From Actinomycetes bacterium (GTDB lineage: Bacteria; Actinomycetota; Acidimicrobiia; Acidimicrobiales; Palsa-688): a stretch of 6,239 nt of DNA. Within the stretch, counting starts at the first letter, position 1, and every line of letters begins with the position of its first letter. Under the pieces are notes generated by a model. That model saw only the letters and a list, made by a program, of their open reading frames with translations, did no database searches and had not been told where the DNA came from. The stretch lies in the NCBI GenBank assembly GCA_021815935.1, contig JAKAZH010000106.1, positions 1-6,239 of the forward strand, read 5' to 3'. This document shows positions 1-5,566 of the stretch, one piece after another. A program made the position numbers and the translations under genes.

Positions 1-3
1 GAG

Positions 4-32
4 TCGACAAGACCTACTCCTGGGGCAATATT
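4..32 (+). promoter_or_regulatory. Weak sigma-70-like promoter candidate
   Basis: TCGACA at 4-9 matches the TTGACA consensus at five of six positions. After a 17-base spacer, AATATT at 27-32 matches TATAAT at four of six. If used, transcription would start near 39 and give the DivIVA-like gene a leader of about 380 bases. Matches this weak arise by chance, and the window edge hides the upstream context, so this is only a candidate. Confidence 0.2.
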
Positions 33-220
33 AGATGGAGGATAGCGCTCAGCCCGCGCTGAAGACGCGTCGAAATACAAAGAGACACGTCACAGGGGAC
101 CACGGCACCCTACAGTTTACGCCTTCCAACGCCTTAAGGCAAACAAGTTCCCGCGGGCACCTTACGGCTCAGTTTCACGCAAGAGCTACCCGGTCGGAAC
201 TCTGCGGAATCACTGGCCAA

Positions 221-236
221 CTTCTTTTCGAAGAAG
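221..236 (+). other. Perfect 6-bp hairpin with UUCG tetraloop
   Basis: CTTCTT (221-226) and AAGAAG (231-236) are exactly complementary around a TTCG loop (227-230). CAA at 218-220 can also pair with TTG at 239-241 past a two-base bulge. UUCG loops are unusually stable in RNA, so the stem would form if the + strand is transcribed. No T-run follows, which argues against a classical intrinsic terminator. A second, bulged stem just upstream (CGC-A-AGAG at 178-185 with CTCT-GCG at 200-206) suggests a locally structured transcript. Confidence 0.45.
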
Positions 237-360
237 GCTTGCTGCTTCGTAGAGAATACGACACGGGCGGCGGGCTAGTCAAGGATTTTCTGTCAGGTCC
301 GTGCCTTGGATGCTTGCATTGGCTTTGCAGTTCGGCAATGATGATGGGCGGAGAAGGGGC

Positions 361-378
361 AGGCCCGACAACGGGTCT
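361..378 (+). other. 7-bp hairpin in the leader of the DivIVA-like gene
   Basis: AGGCCCG (361-367) pairs with CGGGTCT (372-378), with one G-U pair, around an ACAA loop. It lies 28 bases before the ribosome-binding site of the gene at 417. A second, weaker stem (TGGGG 378-382 with CCCCA 391-395) shares base 378 with it. No T-tract follows, so a leader role or chance pairing is more likely than termination. Confidence 0.3.
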
Positions 379-416
379 GGGGAGGCACGTCCCCATGTCG
401 AGCCATAGGAGCCCCG

Positions 417-1538
417 ATGGAAGCCAAGACTCTCTCCCCCACCTTCACGGTCAGCTTGCGTGGATACGACCGGATGGAGGTTGACGAGTACCTCGAATCG
501 CTCAGCGACGCTCTCGGGCAGGTCGAGCATTCGCGCGAGCACGCTCGCCAACTTCAGTCGGTCATCGCCAAGCTCAAAGGCAGGATCATCGAGCTCGAAG
601 AGCGCATCAACTCCGACACCCCGCGCACCGGGGCGGTCCTCGGCGAGCGCATTGGGCTCCTGCTTCGCCAGGCCGAGGACACCGCTGCCGACACGATCCG
701 CCGGGGCGAGGACAGAGCCGCCGAGCTGATAGCCGACTCCAACCGCAAGCTCGCCGACGCCGAAGATGAGGCGGCGGCGATGATCGCGCGAGCCGAGGAG
801 CAGGCCCGCCGGGCGGACGCGGCGGCCAAAGCCGAGTCGGACGAGATCATCGCCGAAGCCGAGCGGCGCGCGACCGGACGGGCCCGCGACATCGAGCAAT
901 GGGCCGACCAGGTGATCTCGCGTACACGCGCCGACGAGGCGCGGATGCGCCACGATCAAGAGGCCGAGCGCCAAAGGGCAATGGCCGAGCTGCAGGCCCT
1001 CGCAGCAAAACGCAATACGGTAGCCGTCACGTTGGCCGACCTTCGAGAATCGCTCGGAACTGCCCTCGGCCTTGTCGTGGGAGCGCCCCGCAACTCCATC
1101 TCGGCCGACACCTCCGAGGCGCCGATCGGATCCGACTCCGACCTCGACGTCACCCGCAGCGGCCCGTCGGGCACGGACCTGCCTGCAGACGCATCAATGC
1201 CCACCACTTTGACAGACGCCCTCAACGCGACCGCCGGTTACACCTCGAGCGTCCATGCAATCGCATCGGCGCACGGGGTGCCCTCGCCAACCCCTGCGCC
1301 GCCCGAGATCGATTCGGACGACGAGTTCGAGATGGCGCTCGACCTCGACTCCAGGCGCCTGTCGCTGATCGAGGGGGGCTTCACCCCAGCTCACCTCTAC
1401 GACGCTGAGGCCGACACGGAGATCCTGCCCGCTGTCGACACCGAGTCCGACATCGACATGCCTGACGCCCAGGTGCTGCCCAGCGCGAAGGCGGCCAGAG
1501 GGTCGAGGACGCAACCCGCCCCGAGTAAAGGGCGCTGA
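417..1538 (+). CDS. DivIVA-domain coiled-coil protein
   Basis: This 373-residue protein starts like a DivIVA-family cytoskeletal protein. Residues 8-30 contain F-x(4)-RGYDRMEVDEYLESL, the membrane-binding N-terminal signature in which an aromatic/hydrophobic tip precedes the first coiled coil. A helix at about 32-65 and a long Ala/Glu/Arg-rich coiled coil at about 80-215 follow. Residues from about 224 to 373 are Asp/Ser/Pro-rich and look disordered, ending in a short basic tail. Family members (Wag31/DivIVA, SepIVA and related proteins in actinomycetes) mark curved membrane and recruit cell-wall or division factors. That role is inferred here. The ATG at 417 is the first possible start after an in-frame stop at 342-344 and has AGGAG at 407-411, five bases upstream. 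The gene for a membrane protein follows directly and may be co-expressed. Which DivIVA subfamily this belongs to cannot be decided from sequence alone. Confidence 0.85.
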   Translation: MEAKTLSPTFTVSLRGYDRMEVDEYLESLSDALGQVEHSREHARQLQSVIAKLKGRIIELEERINSDTPRTGAVLGERIGLLLRQAEDTAADTIRRGEDRAAELIADSNRKLADAEDEAAAMIARAEEQARRADAAAKAESDEIIAEAERRATGRARDIEQWADQVISRTRADEARMRHDQEAERQRAMAELQALAAKRNTVAVTLADLRESLGTALGLVVGAPRNSISADTSEAPIGSDSDLDVTRSGPSGTDLPADASMPTTLTDALNATAGYTSSVHAIASAHGVPSPTPAPPEIDSDDEFEMALDLDSRRLSLIEGGFTPAHLYDAEADTEILPAVDTESDIDMPDAQVLPSAKAARGSRTQPAPSKGR

Positions 1539-1540
1539 TC

Positions 1541-2161
1541 CTGGCAAGGGGACGGATCTGGCTGCTGATAGGCGCAGCCCTCGGCGTCGCAATAGCGCTC
1601 GGCCGCGTCCCGTACCTGGCGGGCGCCGGCCGGACGCTTGCGGCCACGGCGGAGCGGGTCGTTTCGAGCGCGGCTAACCGGCTTGTGGCCGACGTCGCCA
1701 CGTCGGGGGCCCCGAAGCGTGTGGTGATTGGGATCGGGGGTCTCGTTGCCGTCCTGGCACCGGGCCTGACCGCGCTCGCCCTGATCGTAGCCGCACGCGC
1801 CACGATGATCATCCGCTCGCTGATCGCAGCTGGAGTCGCCCTCCTCGGGGTTGCCAGCTACTTCTACCATCCGGGGGGCAAAGCGACCGGCGTATTGGTT
1901 CTGGCGCTGGTGATCGCCGGTGCAGCCCTCCTGCTGAGCGGGCCGCTGATCGTCGCCCCGCTTGCGCTCGGGGCTGGACTGATAGGCGCCGAGTACCTGC
2001 CCACGATCGTGAGCGGCCACCTTGCCGCTACAGCGGTCGCCGTCAGCGACCTGCATCAGGCGATTTTCGCCAGCCCAGGATCGCCGCTGCCACTCGAGAT
2101 AGCAGTCCTCGTTGTGGCGATCCTCCCCTTCGCCGCCGCCCTGCGGCTCATGCTCCGCTGA
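1541..2161 (+). CDS. Multi-pass membrane protein of unknown function, probable CTG start
   Basis: I do not recognise the family. The frame is open from 1529 to the TGA at 2159-2161, and its first ATG/GTG/TTG codon is a GTG at 1685. Starting there would discard a good transmembrane helix (RIWLLIGAALGVAIALG) and 48 residues of coding-like sequence. AAAGGG at 1527-1532 lies eight bases before a CTG at 1541, so I take CTG as the likely start, giving 206 residues. CTG at 1535 and ATC at 1538 are alternatives, and GTG at 1685 (158 residues) is the conservative choice. Hydrophobic segments lie near residues 6-21, 61-85, 90-109, 115-134, 136-150 and 186-204, so five or six membrane passes are likely. 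The start sits at the stop codon (1536-1538) of the DivIVA-like gene, suggesting translational coupling and a shared task at the membrane. I see no enzymatic motif. Confidence 0.65.
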   Translation: MARGRIWLLIGAALGVAIALGRVPYLAGAGRTLAATAERVVSSAANRLVADVATSGAPKRVVIGIGGLVAVLAPGLTALALIVAARATMIIRSLIAAGVALLGVASYFYHPGGKATGVLVLALVIAGAALLLSGPLIVAPLALGAGLIGAEYLPTIVSGHLAATAVAVSDLHQAIFASPGSPLPLEIAVLVVAILPFAAALRLMLR

Positions 2162-2206
2162 GCGACGCCGGGACGGTCGACGAAAGGATCGGGTTCGCCA
2201 GAAGTA

Positions 2207-2587
2207 CTACTTGAGCTCGACGGCAGCTCCGGCCGCTTCGAGCTGCGCCTTTGCCTTCTCGGCGTCGTCCTTGCTCACCTTTTCGAGGACAGCCTTCGGG
2301 GCGGCGTCGACGAGATCCTTCGCTTCTTTGAGGCCGAGGCTCGTCAAAGCCCGGACCTCTTTGATGACCTGGATCTTCTTGTCTCCCGCCGAGGTGAGAA
2401 CGACGTCGAACTCGTCCTGTTCCTCTTCGACGGGTGCTTCCGCGCCGCCGGAGGGGGCAGCGGCCGCGACGGCGACCGGCGCAGCCGCCGTGACGCCGAA
2501 ACGCTCCTCGAAGTCCTTCAGAAGCTCGGAAAGCTCGAGGACTGTCAGGTTGGCGATGCTGTCGAGGATCTCTTCTTTTGTTGCCAT
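2207..2587 (-). CDS. rplL: 50S ribosomal protein L7/L12
   Basis: This 126-residue protein is a standard bacterial L7/L12. Residues 1-30 form the dimerisation and L10-binding domain ([19 protein letters not shown]). Residues 33-55 are the Ala/Pro/Gly hinge, and 58-126 the globular C-terminal domain with [20 protein letters not shown] and [10 protein letters not shown]. That domain contacts EF-Tu, EF-G and IF2 and stimulates their GTPase activity on the 50S stalk. The same frame is open further upstream, but the ATG at 2587 matches the family N-terminus and has AGGAG at 2602-2598, ten bases away. The gene lies 67 bases after rplJ, the usual partner. No rpoB follows: the next gene downstream is convergent, so rplL ends this transcription unit. 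Confidence 0.97.
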   Translation of the reverse strand: MATKEEILDSIANLTVLELSELLKDFEERFGVTAAAPVAVAAAAPSGGAEAPVEEEQDEFDVVLTSAGDKKIQVIKEVRALTSLGLKEAKDLVDAAPKAVLEKVSKDDAEKAKAQLEAAGAAVELK

Positions 2588-2643
2588 TTTGATGGTGCTC
2601 CTGGTATGAGTCGGGATGCTGAGAAGGATGGAACTGTGAAAGG

Positions 2644-2653
2644 GCGCCGGCGC
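2644..2653 (-). other. Perfect GC palindrome just after rplJ
   Basis: GCGCCGGCGC is a 10-base perfect palindrome one base past the rplJ stop codon, followed on the minus strand by CCTTT. In RNA it could form only a very short stem or an intermolecular pairing. It might affect transcript ends or stability between rplJ and rplL, but its size and the GC-rich background make chance plausible. Confidence 0.25.
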
Positions 2654-2654
2654 G

Positions 2655-3194
2655 CTACGACGCCGAGCCCTCCGATTCGCGCTTGTCGCGAAGCGCAGCG
2701 ATGCCGTACGCGAGGTTGCGAGGCAGGGCCTGCAGCAGGCCCGCAAATTGTTGCATGGGTGCGGCTATTGCCCCCGCGAGCTGGGCGAGAAGCACCTCTC
2801 GGCTGGGCAGTTCGGCCAGCGCCGTCGCCTCTGCGGCGCCGATGACTTTCGCTCCGAGGACGCCGCCTTTGACGACCAGGGAGGGCGTCGCACGCGAGAA
2901 GTCGCGGAGAGCCTTCGCGACGGCGGCAGCGTCGCCTGTCACGAAGGCTACGCCGGTCGGGCCGTGCAGCAGCGGCTCCAGGTCTCCCAGGCCGACTTCG
3001 CGTGCTGCGAGCGTCACAAGGGTGTTCTTGTAGATCTTGTACTCGCCACCGAAAGGGGCGAGGCTGCGACGCAGAGCCGAGATCTCCTTGACCTTCATAC
3101 CGCGGTACTCGGTCAGGATCGCCGCGCTGGATGCCGCAAAACGTTCGCGGACCTCGTCTACGACCGCAACCTTCTCGGGTCTCGGATTGTCCAC
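2655..3194 (-). CDS. rplJ: 50S ribosomal protein L10
   Basis: L10 anchors the L7/L12 dimers to the 23S rRNA GTPase-associated region and, in many bacteria, represses its own operon by binding the rplJ leader. The 179 residues show the family order. A globular N-terminal domain carries [17 protein letters not shown] (29-45), YKIYKNTLV (52-60) and [10 protein letters not shown] (75-84). A central domain at about 105-128 (VVKGGVLG) follows, and then a long C-terminal helix at about 130-171 ([19 protein letters not shown]) that binds L12 dimers. The start is a GTG at 3194, supported by AGGAGGAG three bases upstream and by the family N-terminus. A 120-base hairpin-rich gap separates it from the DUF3817 gene, while rplL follows after 67 bases. 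Only the general length of the C-terminal helix, not the number of L12 dimers bound, can be judged here. Confidence 0.97.
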   Translation of the reverse strand: MDNPRPEKVAVVDEVRERFAASSAAILTEYRGMKVKEISALRRSLAPFGGEYKIYKNTLVTLAAREVGLGDLEPLLHGPTGVAFVTGDAAAVAKALRDFSRATPSLVVKGGVLGAKVIGAAEATALAELPSREVLLAQLAGAIAAPMQQFAGLLQALPRNLAYGIAALRDKRESEGSAS

Positions 3195-3314
3195 TTGCTC
3201 CTCCTAGAGATGTCCACCCGCCGACGCGAGCGACGTCACCTCTGCGAGGCCGCCTCTCACCTCGTCGGGCCGGGCCGCAAGGCCCGCTTGGCGCCCCACG
3301 GGGCGACCTGATGT
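3195..3314 (-). promoter_or_regulatory. Candidate L10 leader (rplJL 5' regulatory region)
   Basis: This gap lies directly before rplJ, where many bacteria have an L10(L12)-binding autoregulatory leader. On the minus strand it contains, in order, stem CGCCC/GGGCG (3305-3292, CGTG loop), stem CGGGCC/GGCCCG (3286-3271, TTGC loop), and an enclosing pair CCGACG/CGTCGG around a GAGG-CGG-CCTC-GCA-GAGG segment. In that segment CCTC can pair with either flanking GAGG but not both. GAGGTGA occurs twice. The L10-site kink-turn consensus was not verified and no terminator T-tract is visible. A TATAGT hexamer at 3344-3339 could be a -10 box, but no good -35 lies at the right distance. The region may also contain a terminator for the upstream membrane genes. 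Confidence 0.4.
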
Positions 3315-3647
3315 CTACGGCTCGATTGTGCTGCCTCTACTATAGCCGATCTCCTCGCTGGCGAGCCTGCGGGTGACCTTGCGCTCGACGATGAACGAGA
3401 CGAACGGGCACCAGCCTGCTGTAACCATGCCGATGAAATACCAGACGTTGAGGCGGTAGACGACCAACATGTTGACGACGGTCGCCAGGTAGACGATGTA
3501 GAGCACCCCGTGGATCGGCCCGAGCACGGCGTCCATCGAGTTGATCGCAGGGATCAGCCCGACGAACACGAAGATCAGCATCACGCCCACCACCCAAGCC
3601 ATGACGCGGTAGCGCCAAAGCGGGTCGGACAAGCTGAATTTTCCCAC
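3315..3647 (-). CDS. DUF3817 family integral membrane protein
   Basis: This 110-residue protein has three hydrophobic segments at about 13-33, 45-65 and 68-87. Between and after them are the conserved DUF3817 features: LGPIHGVLYIVYL at 42-54, a tryptophan at 69, and CPFVSFIVERKV at 80-91. The function of the family is unknown. It is common in actinomycetes, and proteins of this type lie in the cytoplasmic membrane. The start is a GTG at 3647 with AAAGGA about eight bases upstream and an in-frame stop at 3668-3666, which is also the stop of the preceding gene. Only 18 bases separate the two, so they are almost certainly co-transcribed. Its position between L1 and L10 genes is unusual and may mean co-expression with ribosome synthesis rather than a ribosomal role. 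Confidence 0.85.
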   Translation of the reverse strand: MGKFSLSDPLWRYRVMAWVVGVMLIFVFVGLIPAINSMDAVLGPIHGVLYIVYLATVVNMLVVYRLNVWYFIGMVTAGWCPFVSFIVERKVTRRLASEEIGYSRGSTIEP

Positions 3648-3665
3648 CAGGAGTTCCTTTCTGAT

Positions 3666-4277
3666 TCAAGTCCCGTGCGGGTTGCGCCAGGTCTTGGCTT
3701 TACCCCTGACCGCCAAGAGCGCCAGGTAGCGGTTGTACTCGGTCATCTCGTCGCCGTCCCCCCCCTCGACGTCGAGGATCGTCGCAGTGTCGGCGACGGT
3801 GCGGCTCGCCTCCATCGCAGCGCCGCCCGGACCGACGACGTCGGGTATGAGGCCGAGAGCGCCAGATGTCGGCGAGCCGTCGCCCAGCGCCCGGCCGGAG
3901 GTCACCGCGGCGCCGAGTCGGTTCCCGGGAAAGTCCCTCGATTCGACGGTAAGCGCTGTAGCCGAGCGGGGAAGCGTCCGGGCGACCACCTCTGCGCTCG
4001 CCGCCCGCATCTTTAGATGAAAAGCGCGCCGCTCCGAGATCATCTCAGGCGTGTCGTGGAAAAGTTGCCACCACCCGATACCCCCGACGACGACGAAGGT
4101 GGGCCATTCCACCGAGTAGAGGTAGCTGAGGGCGTTACCTTGCGCGGCTCGCTGGATCTGCCACCACATTGCTATGAAGCAACCGGTGCTGCAGATCGCA
4201 TAGGCCAAATGCAGGAGAAGGGAGCGCGGCTTGACCCACTGGTAGAGCCGCTGGGGCATCCAGTCAGGTTTGGCCAT
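3666..4277 (-). CDS. Conserved actinobacterial two-segment membrane protein
   Basis: This 203-residue protein has two hydrophobic segments (about 20-39 and 60-73) flanking a conserved-looking core: WWQIQRA at 38-44, QGNALSYLYSVEWP at 46-59, and a W-W-Q pair at 69-71. A low-complexity linker at about 85-175 follows, then EYNRYLALLA at 180-189. I recall this plan (LH...WQ..RA..GN..S..Y..EWP, then a YN.YLA tail) from small actinobacterial membrane proteins encoded next to DUF3817 genes, for example the Rv1343c (LprD)-Rv1342c pair of Mycobacterium tuberculosis. That match is from memory, not a search. Cysteines at 29 and 33 do not fit a good lipobox. The start is ATG at 4277 with TAGGAT upstream. 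It lies 55 bases after rplA and 18 before the DUF3817 gene. No catalytic motif is visible and the function is unknown. Confidence 0.75.
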   Translation of the reverse strand: MAKPDWMPQRLYQWVKPRSLLLHLAYAICSTGCFIAMWWQIQRAAQGNALSYLYSVEWPTFVVVGGIGWWQLFHDTPEMISERRAFHLKMRAASAEVVARTLPRSATALTVESRDFPGNRLGAAVTSGRALGDGSPTSGALGLIPDVVGPGGAAMEASRTVADTATILDVEGGDGDEMTEYNRYLALLAVRGKAKTWRNPHGT

Positions 4278-4309
4278 CGCCGCAATCCTAAGGCTGGTCG
4301 CGACGGCTT

Positions 4310-4325
4310 CGGGCCTCGGGGCCCG
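4310..4325 (-). other. 6-bp GC hairpin just after rplA
   Basis: On the minus strand CGGGCC (4325-4320) pairs perfectly with GGCCCG (4315-4310) around a CCGA loop, seven bases past the rplA stop codon. No T-run follows. It could be a U-less terminator or attenuator, an mRNA-processing site or a stability element between the ribosomal and membrane genes. The same six-base stem with a different loop occurs in the rplJ leader at 3286-3271. Confidence 0.35.
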
Positions 4326-4332
4326 TCACGGC

Positions 4333-5058
4333 TCAGGCGCCGACAAGATCCTCGTCGGTGATCCGCAGGGCCGCCACGTCCACGTCGACGCCTGGTCCCA
4401 TCGTGGAGCTGACAGCGACAGACTTGATGTACTTGCCCTTGGACGCAGCCGGCTTCGCCCGGTTCATCTCCTCGATGACCGCACGGAAGTTGCGCAGCAG
4501 CGCGACAGGCTCGAAGCTCACCTTGCCGATCGGGACCTGCACCACCCCACGCGAGCGGGTGTCGGCCCGGTATTCGACGCGGCCTCCCTTGAAGTCCGTG
4601 ACAGCCTTGCCGACCTCCGTGGTGACCGTCCCGGTCTTCGGGTTAGGCATGAGGCCGCGGGGGCCGAGCTTGCGTCCCAGCTTTCCGACTTGGCCCATCA
4701 TGTCCGGCGTTGCTATCGCGACGTCGAAATCCATGAACCCGCCGTCGACCCTTGCGATGAGGTCGTCGGCGCCGACCACGTCCGCCCCGGCGGATCGCGC
4801 CTCGTCAGCGGCAGGACCGGCGGCGAACACGGCGACGCGAACGTCCTTGCCGGTGCCCGAAGGCAGCGACACCGTGCCGCGTACAATCTGGTCCGCCTTG
4901 CGCGGGTCGACGCCCAAGCGCACCGACATCTCGACGGTCTCGTCGAACTTCGCAGACGCCAAGCCTTTCACCAGTTCCAGCGCCTCACCGGGGCTGTAGG
5001 GCCGGCTGCGGTCGAAACGCTTCAGCGCGTCAGTGTACTTTTTTCCCTTGCTCGACAT
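4333..5058 (-). CDS. rplA: 50S ribosomal protein L1
   Basis: L1 forms the mobile stalk beside the E site and helps move deacylated tRNA out of the ribosome. In many bacteria it also represses translation of the L11-L1 message. The 241 residues match the family in length and order. A basic N-terminus (MSSKGKKY) leads into [29 protein letters not shown] at 21-49. The second domain lies at about 70-160 with the signature [20 protein letters not shown] at 125-144. The C-terminal part includes [16 protein letters not shown] (156-171) and the closing motif [18 protein letters not shown] (210-227). The start is ATG at 5058 with GGGAG five bases upstream. It follows rplK by 72 bases. A non-ribosomal membrane gene comes next instead of rplJ. 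Confidence 0.97.
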   Translation of the reverse strand: MSSKGKKYTDALKRFDRSRPYSPGEALELVKGLASAKFDETVEMSVRLGVDPRKADQIVRGTVSLPSGTGKDVRVAVFAAGPAADEARSAGADVVGADDLIARVDGGFMDFDVAIATPDMMGQVGKLGRKLGPRGLMPNPKTGTVTTEVGKAVTDFKGGRVEYRADTRSRGVVQVPIGKVSFEPVALLRNFRAVIEEMNRAKPAASKGKYIKSVAVSSTMGPGVDVDVAALRITDEDLVGA

Positions 5059-5130
5059 TTCGTCTCCCTCGTATGTCTTGTCGTGTTCGGCCGGTTGAGG
5101 TGTTCCCTGGCCTTGATGTCGCGTGTGAGG

Positions 5131-5556
5131 CTAGCCGACTTTTACGCCCATGGACCGTGCGGTGCCGGCGACCTGGGCTTTCGCCGCTTCGATGTCGTTG
5201 GCGTTGAGGTCGGGCATCTTGAGGCGGGCGATGTCCTCCAGCTGAGAGTCGGTGATCGTGCCTGCGGTCTCCTTGCCGGTCGCCTTGGCACCTTTTTCCA
5301 AACCTGCGGCCTGGCGGATGAGGAACGGGGTCGGAGGGGTCTTCAGCACGAAGCTGAAAGACCGGTCGTCGAATATTGTTATCTCTACAGGTATCACCTG
5401 GCCGGCTTTGTCCTCGGTCGCGGCGTTGTACTGCTTGACGAACTCCATCGTGGACACACCGTGCGGTCCGAGGGCGGTGCCGACAGGCGGTGCCGGGGTC
5501 GCCTTCCCAGCGGGAAGCTGGATCCTGACGATGGCTGATACTCGGCGCTTGGCCAT
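5131..5556 (-). CDS. rplK: 50S ribosomal protein L11
   Basis: L11 binds the GTPase-associated region of 23S rRNA with L10/L12, takes part in factor turnover and the stringent response, and forms part of the thiostrepton site. The 141 residues have the usual two domains. The N-terminal one carries the proline-rich [12 protein letters not shown] (15-26), followed by [12 protein letters not shown] (64-75). The C-terminal RNA-binding domain carries [24 protein letters not shown] (117-140). In the normally very constant VGPALGQxGVNIMEFC segment this protein reads [16 protein letters not shown] (25-40), with several substitutions. The start is ATG at 5556. Its AAAGGAG overlaps the nusG TAA stop, with a gap of only ten bases, so translation of the two genes is probably coupled. 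Confidence 0.97.
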   Translation of the reverse strand: MAKRRVSAIVRIQLPAGKATPAPPVGTALGPHGVSTMEFVKQYNAATEDKAGQVIPVEITIFDDRSFSFVLKTPPTPFLIRQAAGLEKGAKATGKETAGTITDSQLEDIARLKMPDLNANDIEAAKAQVAGTARSMGVKVG

Positions 5557-5566
5557 TGACGCTCCT

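Larger units (their letters stand above)
1..416. other. Gene-free upstream region with several inverted repeats
   Basis: I see no convincing gene in this stretch. An open frame from 35 runs into the following gene, but its codon usage is not GC-biased like the neighbours and the protein resembles nothing I know. By hand count, 61-240 is about 52-58% GC, well below the adjacent coding sequence. Short dyads are dense: AGCGC/GCGCT at 44-60, GACGCGTC at 64-71, GCCTTAAGGC at 131-140, CCCGCGGG at 150-157, a bulged stem at 178-206, a UUCG hairpin at 221-236 and a stem at 361-378. I found no T-arm-like GTTCGA motif, so no tRNA is apparent, and no tmRNA or RNase P signature was recognised. It could be a long 5' leader, an unrecognised small RNA, or plain intergenic DNA. 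The first 60 bases could also include the tail of an upstream gene, but nothing supports a choice of frame. Confidence 0.6.

Noticed and set aside
314..342. Promoter TTGCAT...AATGAT upstream of the DivIVA-like gene
   Set aside because: Only three of six -35 bases and four of six -10 bases match, which is no better than chance.
1..416. tRNA, tmRNA or RNase P RNA
   Set aside because: I found no T-arm-like GTTCGA motif, no tmRNA-like ends or tag frame and no RNase P core motifs on either strand.
35..484. 149-codon open frame on the + strand
   Set aside because: It overlaps the DivIVA-like gene in another frame, lacks the GC-rich third positions of the neighbours, has no good ribosome-binding site and resembles no known protein.
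279..974. 231-codon minus-strand open frame
   Set aside because: It is antisense to the DivIVA-like coiled coil, whose Ala/Glu/Arg codons leave the opposite strand open. No domain is recognisable.
2588..2746. N-terminal extension of L7/L12 by 53 residues
   Set aside because: The extra residues do not match the family and would overlap rplJ. The ATG at 2587 has its own Shine-Dalgarno sequence and the standard L7/L12 start.
3271..3305. Intrinsic terminator after the DUF3817 gene
   Set aside because: Strong GC stems are present but no T-tract follows either one. A leader role for rplJ is at least as likely.
3340..3669. 109-codon minus-strand frame overlapping the DUF3817 gene
   Set aside because: It is an Arg/Pro-rich alternate frame of the same DNA. 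The other frame encodes a coherent membrane protein with family motifs.
4270..5538. 422-codon open frame antisense to rplA and rplK
   Set aside because: Long antisense frames are expected in high-GC DNA. It lies exactly opposite two certain ribosomal genes and its protein is Arg/His/Asp-rich shadow sequence.
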